Part shown: positions 23,010-34,837 of the stretch, in pieces
Layout: every line of letters begins with the position of its first letter
Position numbering within the stretch: position 1 is the first letter of the stretch
NCBI GenBank assembly: GCA_023105745.1
Contig: JALGQZ010000007.1
Location: forward strand, 3,393,592-3,457,591
DNA from: Austropuccinia psidii
Lineage: Eukaryota > Basidiomycota > Pucciniomycetes > Pucciniales > Sphaerophragmiaceae
DNA: 64,000 nt
Direction of reading: 5' to 3'
Made by a program: the position numbers and the translations under genes
Notes under the pieces: generated by a model
What the model was told of the DNA's origin: nothing
The model's input: the letters and a program-made list of their open reading frames with translations, nothing else
The model's database searches: none

Positions 23010-25010
23010 AATTTCATTAATCTTTGTTTTTTTAAGGCAATTATTGGCTAAGTGTCCAATACCTCCACATTTATGGCATTTTCTTTTCTCATTATTGTTG
23101 GATGTATTGGGTTTAAAGGATTCTTTTTATTTATCTTTCTTGATAAATGGTTTGTTTGGGCTTTTAATGTCCAATCTTTTCCAAGTCCTGCCAATTTTTG
23201 TTCTTGTCACTATATCTTCTAGTGCATTTATATACTCTTCTGTGGAGCATGGTTCTATACACCTGCTTCTTTGGGCATGTTCTAGTTCCCCTCCACATTT
23301 TTTAAGTATTTTCATATGCACCATCTTCTGTGACATTTCTGGGTACAGTGCATTAAGCCTTTCAACTTGTTTTAGGAACCAAGTTCAAGGTTTATCTTTC
23401 TCTGGGTCAGAAAAAGAGTTTTCAAATGCATTTTCTATCTTATACCTCCAGGCATCATTTGCCCACTTGGTGATTATTTCTTGTTTCCACCAAGACCAGG
23501 TATTTTTACCATTTGTTTGTCTTATGCCATAATACCATCTTTTTGCAGATTTCTCAAACAATGAATGTAATCTTGCAGTGATTAATTCATCTGGTATGGC
23601 ATAGTCTTCTTGTAACATGTCAATTGTTTTAATAAATGACATGTGGTCATATTCACCTTCTCCTGTGAATGTTGGCCATTCTTTTAATTGAGGTGCCTCC
23701 TTCATTAAGACTTGGTTATTATCTTGGTGACTCAAGTCTGTTATGAAGGGATTTGACAATTCCTCTTTTGTTTTAACAGGGCTTCTTATATGAGAAAATG
23801 GTGTTGATAACTTTGGCATATTTAAATTAGCCTCATTAATTTTATCCATTTTTTCAGTAATAAGCCTTATTTCACTCTGAATATCATCTTTCAGATGCAT
23901 TCTTGCTTCATCACTTTTTTCCACATGGTCCAAAAGTAATTTTTGGTGTGATGAAGTCTTTTCTTCAAATTTTTCTACAGAAATACTTAATTTATTTAAT
24001 TTTTCTGTAAGATTATCAATACTCACATCATAATTGATTGTCAAAGTTTTATCTTTGATATCTTTTATGTATTTATACAATTCTTGTTGTCCTTGTATTA
24101 ATTTTTGAGTATTGTCAATTAGATTCTTTGGTTTATTATTTTCAACAATAAACTTAATGTTGTCAATTTCTTTCTTGTTTTGCACAACAATTTTTGTTAA
24201 AGAAGATAAATTGTTATTTATTTCTTTTAGTGATAATAAACTATCTTTAATTTCTTTTAGAGGTAATATACTATTTTTAATTTCTGTTAAAGTATTTACA
24301 ACATATTTGGACAAGGTTATTTCTTTGGGAAATGAGGTTGTCTCATTCTTTGCTCTTCCTTATCCTTGAATTCCATCAAGGTTCTGGCCATGTTGAAAAC
24401 ATTGTCCATGGCATCCTTTTGGATTCTTGGGATCCTGTAGCTTGGGGAATATGGTTTCCTCCAATGCTTTTTCTTGTTCTTCTTCCCTTCTTGGGGAAGT
24501 GGGTTGGCTTGAGGCTTGCTGGTAGAAGCTACTGGGGCTTCTTCCTTGGTTGCCTCCCTCTTTTTGGCATGATAATCCTTGATTTTTTTGATTTGAGGTT
24601 TGGATGACAGTGGATTCCATCCATTGGAGTATTTCACTATCTCCTCCTCTTTGAGGAACTTTTTCAGGATGTGCCAGAAGTTCATCACTCCTTGGTGTAT
24701 TTGAGGCAGCATTTCCCAGTCTTTGTCCTTGTACACTGTGCAATACTGCTTGTACTGGCTCATGTAGATGTCTATTTGAGCCCTCTGAATGTAATTTGTA
24801 CCTGTTTGAGTTACTCATACTTAGTTCCAATTCAGGCTCAGATATCATGGGCATTTCTGGGACTTGCCTTTGGGATAAGGCACTTCCTTGTGTGGATTCT
24901 GTTCCACTGGGGATATTGCCCTTTCTTTTCCCTTTTGAGGGATCAATTCTACTTCTGAGTCCAGCTCCATCTGATTGGATGGAGTATTGGGAACCTCTTC
25001 TGGTAGTCAT
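23010..25010 (-). pseudogene. gag: Element D gag with three nonsense codons
   Basis: Reads from ATG 25010 ([20 protein letters not shown]) and matches the E Gag almost residue for residue. Three single-base changes make stops: GGA CAA to GGA TAA near 24359, TTA to TGA near 23384, and TCA to TAA near 23126. The segments between are capsid (23385-24314, with [20 protein letters not shown]), then 23127-23336, and the knuckle [14 protein letters not shown] near 23050-23085. With no frameshifts, it appears recently inactivated. Confidence 0.9.
24317..24763 (-). CDS. Element D ORF-X, overlapping gag in another frame
   Basis: 149-codon frame, shifted one base from gag, ending ...MRQPHFPKK. It is almost identical to the E copy at 42089-42535 and clearly homologous to F at 62046-62597. 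Function unknown; see the E entry for the argument that this is the conserved frame. Confidence 0.5.
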   Translation of the reverse strand: MSQYKQYCTVYKDKDWEMLPQIHQGVMNFWHILKKFLKEEEIVKYSNGWNPLSSKPQIKKIKDYHAKKREATKEEAPVASTSKPQANPLPQEGKKNKKKHWRKPYSPSYRIPRIQKDAMDNVFNMARTLMEFKDKEEQRMRQPHFPKK

Positions 25011-25086
25011 AATTAAAGAATAAGAAAAAATAAAAGTATTTTAGAATAAAATTCTTTTATGGCAATTTAAAAAAAGAGGTGCTCAC

Positions 25087-25236
25087 CTTCAGAGTCTTGA
25101 ATGGTGGGCCCTGGAAAGTCTAATTTCTTAGCTTTCTTTCTTTTGGTGATAACTGGTGTTGGAGAACTTTGACAAGTTTCTTCCACCAATCTCTCAACAG
25201 TAGCTTGGTTGTTTTCTGTTGGGTTATCTTCAAACA
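25087..25236 (-). other. Element D leader exon of ORF-X
   Basis: 150 nt on the minus strand: acceptor TTTTTTAG before TG TTT GAA GAT (FEDNPTENNQATVERLVEE), donor GAAG|GTGAGC. It ends in phase 1, as in C, E and F. It lies in the 740-bp leader between the LTR and the gag ATG, which otherwise shows nothing recognisable. Confidence 0.5.
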
Positions 25237-25729
25237 CTAAAAAAGACAAATAAATATAAGTCTTTTTATAAGAAGTGTTATTTTTGGCAAGATATGGCAA
25301 TTTTCCACGTAGAAATTGCTTTTATATCTTTAAAAAAATGAAATAGATAAAGAAATGAATAAAAATGAATAAAAATAACTTTTTTTTATTGGTTTTTAAT
25401 ATTTTTTAATATTTTTTATATATATTTTTATTTTTATTTTTAAAGAATAAAATAAAAAATGAATATGATTCTTATAAAATTAAATTATAATAAAAATTAT
25501 TTTTAATTTATAAAATATCTCTTTTAATCACTAGAGTCACTCAAAGAAAGTTTTTGCAAGTCTAAGGATGTGAAAAACCACGTGTAAGACAGTACAATTG
25601 CTTTCCAAATGCCTCAATAGCTTATAAAATCAAGAAAATATAAAATTATTATATAATTTTATGATTATAAATATAATTTATTATTGGATAAACCCAATTA
25701 GAATCTTTTTAAAGGTCTTTTAAGTAAAT

Positions 25730-25749
25730 ATCACGGCCAGGCCCCCAAA
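25730..25749 (-). other. Element D primer-site-like sequence
   Basis: Minus strand TTTGGGGGCCTGGCCGTGAT directly after the 5' LTR; identical in E. Confidence 0.5.
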
Positions 25750-27777
25750 TGTAAGGTTTGACTATGAAACAATAAGTAAAATTTACTAATTTATTACTTA
25801 TTGTACTCTGAATGTCCTTATAAATTGAATAAATAAGATTAAAAATATAATAATAATAAATAATTATTATTATTATGGCGTAAAATAATCATATTATTAA
25901 ATAAATATAATAATATAATTTATATTATAAAAATATAATATAATAAATAAATATATTAATATAAGATAATTAATATATTTAAAAAGCTCTTTATTATTGT
26001 TACCAACAAATAATAAAGGCGTAAAAAATTGTTTTTTATTAATAAAAAACAATGAATAACAATAATATTACTAATACTAAAGTTATGAATTAATATAAAT
26101 ACTATTTATATTAATTAAAGAATTATTAAGAGAGTAATAATAGAGAAATTATTATAATAAGAGAAAATAACCTACTTTTAACACTTAATATAATAATTTT
26201 GAAGTATTTTACGCCAAAAAAAATATAAATACAACCTTTTCAAATTGTATTTACAATAAAAATAAAGAAAATTACAAATTATTCTGGATTTTTACGTGGA
26301 AATGAGTTTTATAGAGATTTTTTAACAAAAACAATTAAATAAATGATTTAATCACGTCAAAATAGATGATTATAGCAAGGAGGTCTTTGGTCTTTAATAA
26401 TATAATGCTTTTATATATAAAGAATAAAGAAATTACCTTTGATTTAATTGATTTAATGTTTTTGATGCATCTGAGGGGAAAATAGAGTAAAAAGAGCTCT
26501 ATTTATAGTAAATACCTCCCTCCTAGAGTCCAACAGGCTTCTAGTAGACGTGTACTGATCATATCCACTGGAATTGATCAATATTTTAAGGTTTGAGGGT
26601 GATTACATCATGATCAAACCATATTACATCATTATTACACCATTATTTAGAGTTATCACTATAACTCTAAGTTTGATGACATCAGAGGCTTGGCAGAACC
26701 CCAAATTTCGTGGATTTTATTAGTTTTAATCATAAACTAATAGTATTCACCAATTATATCACTCTTAAGACTGTTAAACTTAAATTAAGGTTACAGTATG
26801 TGATCATAACTGCTCAAATTAAGCTCAAACTTTGATCCTCAATAACGTTTAAGATTTACCCGCTAAAGCAATTCAGAGAGTGAATTCTGATAGCCTGACA
26901 TAACCTTATTATGCTGCCAAGAGCTTTTCATTACATCATCAAAACTCTAATTTTGATGATTTTTCTTGTAACCCATCTTTTCTGTCGAAATTCAACATTT
27001 TAAACTTCAAACCTTGATTTCAGGGGGTTATACCCTGAATTTAATAATAAACATTACATCATTCTTCACGAATGAACTAGTAGAATCCAACTGTATACTT
27101 TTTTTTAAGTTTGGAGCACTTTCACAACAAAGTGGTCAACAGCTCTGTTGATTTTTATCAATATTTCATCATAGGTTTTAACCTTGTTTATAACTTGTAG
27201 AATAAAGTTCATATCTGTGTTCTTACAGTAATTACGTGGTAACTTTATTTTTGGCTCATCATTCTATCATGTATATTTTAGGAGATATTAGCTATGATCC
27301 TTGAATATATGCGTTGACCAAAAAAGTGCATATATTCAGGATAATTCTTTAAGTATTAACTTTGGGAATTAGCTTATTAATTGTTTTATGTGTGGATTTT
27401 CATGGGGAATCCACTGGTACAATTTATTTCACATGTTGTTTCATTAGGTCTTGAGATAAATAAGGCTTTATGGTTTTTATGAGGTATTTTACCTTATAAT
27501 TCCTTAAATATTGACTTTACAGATATGCCATAAAAATGGTATATGTGTATTTTTCCATGGGGAATCCAATGGTATAATTTATTTTACATGTTGATTCATT
27601 GGTTTTTGAGTTAAACAAATTTTTGTACCAATTTATGGTATTTTTTGTATATTTAAGTAATTATTTTCAAGGTATAATTATTCTAAGTAATTTTAATATA
27701 ATTATATTAAAGGTATAATTATTATTAATCTTTTTTGTGACCTTATTGGGTATGTGGTCATATCTCAAAGGCTCACA
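25750..27777 (-). repeat. Element D 5' LTR
   Basis: 2028 bp, same length as its partner and about 98.6% identical by eye. It holds the same AT-rich block, inverted repeat and internal duplication. No gene seen. Confidence 0.93.
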
Positions 27778-27782
27778 TGAAC

Positions 27783-30700
27783 GTTACTCAATGGATGGCA
27801 TCCATTTATTAAAAAGAAGAACATGATGCTTTTAACAGAAGAATGGATGAAAAACAACCCTCCACCACCCAAGAAAGTGCCAAAAACAGCCCCAGTAGCC
27901 AGCAGCAGCAATTCCAATGTGAAAAAGCAGCCACAAGCTCAAACCAAGGGCAAAGGCAAGGCAACAGCCACAAAACCTTACACCCAGCGCTACAGAATCC
28001 CAAAGATTCAGCAGGATGCCATGAAAAATGTATTTCAGATGTCCTGAACAATGATGGAATCACAGAAAAAGGAGGAAGTCAGATTAAAATACCAGAAATG
28101 ATTTCTGACATTTTTGATTCTATCCCAGAGCTGTATGAAGCTATAAATGACATAAAAACTCATGTTTCTGATAAACATTCATCCATTTGTAACAATCCTA
28201 AAACAAAAAACTTAAGTCTGACCCAAATAAATGAAACACTTATGTGTTTTGAGAAATTTTAAAGAGCAATTAAAGCTTCTAATAATGAAAATTCTTTGGT
28301 CAATAAGATAAATGAGCAATCTGCCATTATTAAAGAATTAACAGAAAAATATTGCAAATTCAATATTGATGACATAATTGAAACAAGAATTAAACAAGCC
28401 ATAAATATTATCAAGACAGATAACAAGAAAGTCCCTGATAACATTTAAAATTCATTTAATGAAGTAAAGAAATATACAATTCCCTTGAAAAAGTGTTTTG
28501 ATTCTTCACAAGAAGAAGTATCAAAATTATCAATGAAATTGAATCAAGTCACTGCTGATAAGACAAGACAAACAGAGTTATGGCAAGAACTGACACATAA
28601 AGAATCCATGTATAAAATTGAAGTAATCAATTTAATACAACCCTTCCAACATGAATTCAGAAATTCCCAAAGGTGTAGCAATAGTAAAATTAATGATATT
28701 GAACAAATACTCAAAACCTTACCAAGGATGTCTACACCTCTGAATCAAAATGAGGGCACAAGAATTCCAAATCCACAAGTATTGGAGGTTCAAAACTCAC
28801 AGTTAAAAAATTAATTTTCCACTTCTTTTCATAACTTGGAACCATCAATGGGCCAAGCACTCCTGTAAGAAGTACCAAACCTTAAAGAATGCCCTAATTT
28901 CAGTGGTGAAGGAGAATATGACCATATGGAATTCATCAGAGGTATTTACATGATTAAAGAAGATTTTGAATTACCAGACAGATTGGTAACAGCAAGAATT
29001 AACACCTTGTTTACCAGATGAGCTCACAGATGGTATATCAAATTAAGACAAGCACATGGACACCAAAGTTGGGCTTGGTGGAAAACCCAACTTATCAAAA
29101 AATGAGCCAATGATGCTTGGAGATTTAAAGTAGAAACAGACTTTTACTCTGCCACATTTAATGCTGATAAATATAAAGCTTTACCATGGGTCTTCCCACA
29201 AAAATACAGATTAACAGCATTGTATCCTGACATGTCAAAATTTATGATCCACAGAAAGATTCTGAGACAATGTGGAGGTGATTTAGAGCATGCTGTCAAA
29301 AGAAGAACTACTGAACAATCTTCAGAAGAAGATACTATTAACATATTAGAAGAAGTCACCACCAAAACCAGGATTGGTTGTAGTAGGGCAAATCTCAAAA
29401 CAAGGTTAATACATCTTGGAAAGATTCTGTGGACAAAATTCCCAAACAAAATTCTAATAATGTTAAGTATAAATCTGCAGATATAATCAGAAAGTTCCAT
29501 ATTTGCCAAAGAACCACCCACTTAGCCAATACATGTTCAAAGAGGGGGAAAATCAATGAAATTGACAGTGAAAAAGAACCTGATGTTTAAAAAGATGATA
29601 ATATAATTGAAGAAATTTCAGATTATAAGTCATCAATATTTTCTGAATCTTCAAAAGATATAGAGAATATCAATGCCACTTTTTACATCATGGAATCTTA
29701 TTCCCACTTGCCACAATCAAGCAATGGTCACCTTGATTTGTCAAAAATTCAAGATGCACAACTTATGAAAACCAAACCAAACAGGGGCAAGGTTATACAG
29801 CTGGTAACTCTTGTATAACAGAAGTGGTAATTGACAACAAGCACACTAAAAATTTACTTGACCCAGGAGCCCTCTTCTCTTGTGTTGGAAAATCTTTTCT
29901 TAAGACTTGTGTACCAAATTTTGAAGACCAATTGTTACCAATGGATGGTATAAAATTCAATAGTGCAAGTAATCCAATGAAAGCATTGGGAATATTTGAG
30001 ACCAATGTCATATTTCCACATATTAATGGAAATTAAAGAATCACTGTTGAATTTTTTTTATGTAAAATTGCTCTAGTACCCATTTTATATTGAGAAATGA
30101 CTCTTTGATCATGTATGGAATAGACTTACATAACAACAAGGACAGATACTTTACTATTGGAGACAATAAGCGTCAAAAATTTGCCTTTTTACCATTTAAA
30201 AGACAAATTACAGTAAATGAAATAGCACCAGTCAGCCTAGAGTTGGAAAGATTAAAATCTGAACAGTTAAATGAAGCTGAAATAAGCCTTCATCTGACTG
30301 ATAGTCAGGAAAATGAACTTTCTGCCCTTTTATATGACCATAGAGAAGCATTTGCATCAGAAAAAGAACCTTTGGCAATAATTATTGGTCATGAAGTTGA
30401 CATCATCCTTAATATTGAGAGACCATATCCACCACTCTTAAAAAGACCTGCATATCCAGAAAGTCCCAAATCAAGAGAAGCTCTGTAAATTCATATTAAA
30501 AAACTTCTAGACCTTGGTGTAATAAGAAAGGTTGGCCATAATGAGGAAGTAGAAATAACTACACCAGTCATAGTGGCATGCCATAATGGAAAATCTAGAA
30601 TGGTTGGGGACTTTAGAGCTCTGAGCACCTACACTGTTCCAGACAGGTACCCAATACCAAAAATCCTCATTGCCCTTACCCAGATATCTCAAGTGGTGTA

Positions 30701-32566
30701 TATAAGCACTATGGATGCCCTTAAAGGATTTCATCAGAATGTAGTGACACCAAGGGCAAGAAAATACTTGAGGATCATTATTCATTGTGGAGTATAGGAA
30801 TATTTGAGGATGCCTTTTCGTATCAAGAATGCACCTTCACACTTCCAAAGAATGATGAATGAAATCTTCCCTGAAGAGCTTTCAGAATGATGGTTAATCA
30901 TTTACATTGATGACATTATTGTCTGTTCCAAAGCTTGGGAAGAACATATGTACAGATTATCAAGAGTTTTGATAAAAATCCAATGTGTCAACATGAAAAT
31001 TTCTTTAAAGAAATGCCATTTTGGATTTAAAGAACTTAAAGAACTGGGACATGTAGTATCTGGTTTATCCCCTGGAATTGACAAAAACAAGGTTGAAGCA
31101 GTATTGCTGAAGCCCATGCCTTAGAATAAGAAAGAAATTCAGTCATTTTTGGGGTTTGCAGGATATTACAGGCAACATATTAAGGATTTTGCATCCATAG
31201 CAAGACCTCTTTATAAATTATGTGACACAGTATTTGAAATGACTGGTGACAGAGTCAGAGCCTTTGAATCTTTGAGACAAGCCTTGACCACTGCTCCACT
31301 CTTACTCATGCCAGACTTTAAGCTGCCTTTTAAGATTTCTATTGATGCATCAGGAGATGGGCTTAGTGCTGCACTTCATGAAGTACAGATTATCAATGAT
31401 AAACCTTTGGAAGGACCCATATGCTTTATATCCAGGCAAATCAAACCAACTGAAGCCAGATATGGAGCTAGTCAAATGGAGTTTTTATGCGTTTCTGAGC
31501 CTTGGAGAAGCTTAATTACTTTTTGGAAAGATGTGTTTTTGAAGTAATAACAGATTGTACTGCTGTTAAGTCACTTTTAAACATGAAGACTCCTAACAGG
31601 CATATGCTCAGATGGCAAATATCCATACAAGAGTATTATGGCAATATGACCATTTTTCATAAAGATGGGAATATTCATAAAAATGAAGATGTACTGAGCA
31701 GATGGCCATTACCAAGTAATATTGAGAATCCTGCTTATGTTCCAGAGGAAGCTTCCGCACAAATCCCCATAGAAGGAATCAGTGTTACAGACCTGAACAC
31801 CACTTTCTTTGAGGAGGAAAGAAACAGTTATACTCAGGATAAAAGTTGTATCATTTTATGCCAATTACTTACTAAGGACTGTAAAGACAAGTTTTTGATA
31901 CATGCCTTAGATGAGATATGGAAAAAAAGTATATGATGAAGGAATATTCCACTTACTGGATGGTATAATTTATCACAGAACTAAGCATACATGTGTCATG
32001 ACAGTTGTGGACAGGTCCTTAATCACTATTTTACTTAATGAATTCCATGAAAGCCCTTTCTCAGGACATCTGTCTGAGGGCAGAAGAAGAGAAAAAATAA
32101 AAACCTGCATATGTTGGCCAATGTGGCAGAAAGATGTTGCAGAGTATTGCGAAACCTGTGACAGATGTCAAAAAGCAAATAAATCCACTGGCAAAAGACT
32201 TGAAATTATGATCAATATCCAAGAAACCAGCAGACCTTGGGAAATTGTCCATATGGATTGGGTAACTGGCCTGCCACCAGGGGGTGGCAGAAGTTATAAT
32301 GCTTGCCTAGTGATTGTTGACAGATTTAGTAAGACTCCAATCTTTCTACCATGTCACAAGGATGATACAGCCATGAATACAGCTCTTCTGATATGGAATA
32401 GAGTAATATCATGGACTGGCATATTCACAAACATCATTAGTAAGAGAGATCCCAAATTTACCTCAGCACTATGGACAAATATTCACCAACTATTTGGGAC
32501 AAAATTATCCTTCTCTACAGCCTACCACCCACAAATTGATGGTCTCGCTGAAAGGATGATCCAAAC
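27783..32566 (+). pseudogene. pol: Element C gag-pol remnant
   Basis: Continuation of C after the D insertion. Pieces in order are: gag (27843-28262 and 28485-28814), capsid block near 28880-29110, post-capsid (29220-29486), a lost zinc knuckle near 29490-29540, protease (29824-30036, LLDPGALFSCVGKSFL), RT amino part (30090-30488), RT (30573-30797, then MPFRIKNAPSHFQRMM and [11 protein letters not shown] near 30900 after stops), RNase H (31149-31547), connection (31502-31936) and integrase (31911-32566, HDSPFSGH equivalent as [29 protein letters not shown]). The integrase is cut by the F LTR just after AERMIQT. Several stops and frameshifts are present. The protease motif is DPG rather than DTG or DSG. 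Confidence 0.9.
27823..28047 (+). pseudogene. Element C ORF-X 3' part
   Basis: MMLLTEEWMKNNPPPPKKVP ... TKPYTQRYRIPKIQQDAMKN, ending early (VFQMS) where E and F continue [10 protein letters not shown]. It overlaps the gag-pol frame at 27843-28262. The YRIP motif and the following helix are shared with E and F. Confidence 0.5.
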
Positions 32567-34488
32567 TGTAAGATGTGTCTATAAAACTGTTGATAATATT
32601 ACTATTAATAAACAGTACTATGACTTTTCTTATGAAATATAATAATAAAAAAATTATGATATCGACAATTAAATAATTAAAGAATTATTTCTTTTATGTG
32701 TTATACACTACTAGTGAATATAACAGTAAGCAGTAATTGTCTACAAGAATCAATTACTAAAAGAATTTAAGAATAAAAACTTCTTTTATTAAAATAATAA
32801 AATTATTTTAATATATAATTATCTTTTACAAGAATACTTTTGAAGATAATTCTTGAAGAAAACTATTACTAGAGAAAAACTTTAAGAATTGAGATACATT
32901 ACTCACTATTAATCCAATGAACCTTTTAGCTGATATTAGTAGAGAAATTTGATGTGGAATTGTGAATTTAATGGATCAAAATCGATTTATAACAGTATTA
33001 CAACAAATTATAGTTGATTTCTATGATTTCACGTCTTTCTGATTGATTTCTGAAAGAATAAAACACTTAACAAATAGTTTTAACTAATACTTACTTCTTT
33101 GGTAATAAAGGTATAATATAATACTGTGATGATGTGGAAAAAACAGCAAGAGGAGGCCTCTTTTAAGTCTAAAACAGCTCACAGAGGCATTCCATGGAGA
33201 AACCTGAAGAGCCAGTGAGTGAGAAAACAATAAGCCCTTTTGAATTATTGATTCCATCATTTGTTGTCATGTAAGATTATCATAATTACTTAATTGAGGC
33301 TTTTACGTCATTACCAACCCATTTATGGTTAAGAATAAAAGGAGTAGCAACTATAAATCTTATTTTATTCCAAAATAATCATTCATTTCTCAAATTTATC
33401 AATTTTATTGGAAATTTAATCACAGAATATATTTTCTGTAAATTTTTAAGGATTCTGTGTTTCATGTGGAATCAACAAAAATGGACTGTAAGTAAAACTT
33501 TTAATTTTACATATAAAAGTATAATTCTTTTTGGTTTTTATATGAATTATACAGTTCTCAATTGTTCCTGAATGTTTCAGAATGATTAATTAAGAATTGT
33601 ATTTTGAATGAACTTTTGAAGTTTTTACCTCAATTCTATGTAGAATTGCAAATAGCAGTGTATGGCTGGTTGCTATGAGGTAAATCAATGGATACTAGTC
33701 CAAAAAGGGTTTTAATAACTCTTTTGGAGTTTATCAATGGTAATTCATTCAGAATTGACATGTTTACAGGAGTCTAAGTTGTTCTTTACCTCCTTGGCAT
33801 GTCATAATAGCAGCTTATTTGCTATTTTCTTATAATTTACTGTAGTTGTAACATGGTAACCAAGTTCCCAAAAGATTTTAGTTTACTAATTGGGCCAAGA
33901 TCAGCCATGGATCCAAGCTTTGGAGCTGTCCATGCCTCAGAGGCCTCAGAAGTTGGGTACCCTGGCTTGCTTTGATGTCTTTTATCCCCTTGCCTATTTT
34001 TTATGTCAAAATAGAATTTCAAGCTTCAAGTGAGATATCCACTATGGGTGTACCAAAGGTGCATGTAGGAATACCATAATATTAAGTTCTCAAAACATGC
34101 ATAACACTCTTCTTAGTGTGTATGTAACATTGTATTTCTCACATTTCCATTATTTTGGCTTGAAATAGAGAAAAACAAAGAATTTCACGGATCTTTTATG
34201 TGATATTGATGATGTGGTATTGAAGTATTTTCCATATTACCACCTCAAAGAGTTGATTTAAGCTTATTCACTCTATGGAGCTACCCTAGGTAACCTTTTA
34301 TGTAGAATCCAAATCTGGCCTTAAATCCATGGATTTACCTACTCAATAAGAAGGTATTCATCCTTTCTGAAATCAAAAATGATGGATTCTGAATATATGC
34401 ATGACTTATGGGTTATGCATAGTTCAGAAGTCATTCTTAAGATACTTGTGGCCTATTTGGGTATGTAAATTATACCTCAACGCTCACA
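32567..34488 (-). repeat. Element F 3' LTR
   Basis: 1922 bp from TGTAAGATG to GCTCACA. Its first ~520 bp match 63233-63753. A hairpin-forming pair (CTGAATATATGCAT with ATGCATAGTTCAG, near 34389-34430) resembles the D/E LTR hairpin. Short ORFs at 33837 and 34401 have no support. Confidence 0.9.
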
Positions 34489-34631
34489 TTCCCTCCCACC
34501 AAAAAATAAAATTTCACTACCATTTTATCAATGGTATAAAGAAGAAAAAGGCCCCAAAGGGGGTTAATTCCACTTTCCAAACTCCTTGCATTACTCAGAT
34601 CAAGTAATTAAAAGCAAATTTATAGACATAT
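34489..34631 (-). other. Element F polypurine tract and 3' spacer
   Basis: The minus strand has TTTTTTGGTGGGAGGGAA immediately before the LTR, then a short spacer after the pol stop. No gene. Confidence 0.65.
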
Positions 34632-34837
34632 TCAGGCTTGTGGCCTTTTTTCATGTCTAAATCTTCTTAAGGGTTTATCTGAGTCAGGTATTTCTGATTC
34701 TGCCAGCCATTCATCTTCATGTACTTGATTTCTATATCTGACTATATTTCTTTGATTTTTACCCCTAAGCCTCCTTTCTTTAATGACTTTCTTTATATTT
34801 TTGTCTTCATCCTCTTTCACTGGTGGGACAGTCAAAG
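34632..34837 (-). pseudogene. pol: Element F pol C-terminus (chromo-like tail), split by E
   Basis: VPPVKEDEDKNIKKVIKERR ... VRYRNQVHEDEWLAESEI ... LRRFRHEKRPQA. It aligns with the last 65 residues of E Pol, a chromodomain-like fold. It is separated from the rest of integrase by the E insertion; the break is marked by CAAAG on each side of E. Confidence 0.85.

Larger units (their letters stand above)
17067..27777 (-). mobile_element. Element D: full-length Gypsy with LTRs and target duplication
   Basis: Length 10,711 bp with two 2028-bp LTRs (17067-19094 and 25750-27777), TG/CA termini and a 5-bp duplication TGAAC at 17062-17066 and 27778-27782. Polypurine tract and primer site are in the expected places for a minus-strand element. 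The LTRs differ at roughly 28 positions by eye (about 1.4%). Gag carries three nonsense codons, so it is non-autonomous now. Confidence 0.95.
12326..32566 (+). mobile_element. Element C: Gypsy element split by I, D and F
   Basis: Plus-strand member of the A family. Own sequence: 5' LTR (12326-13317 and 15514-16248), leader and gag start (16249-17066), and gag-pol (27783-32566). Insertions inside it are I (13318-15508) and D (17067-27777); F cuts it at 32567. The two sides of D join in register once D and one copy of TGAAC are removed. Its 3' part lies beyond the window. Confidence 0.9.

Noticed and set aside
22984..23532. Plus-strand 182-codon ORF opposite gag of D
   Set aside because: Antisense shadow of a gag frame; hydrophobic composition is the expected complement of the Lys/Asn/Asp-rich Gag coding sequence.
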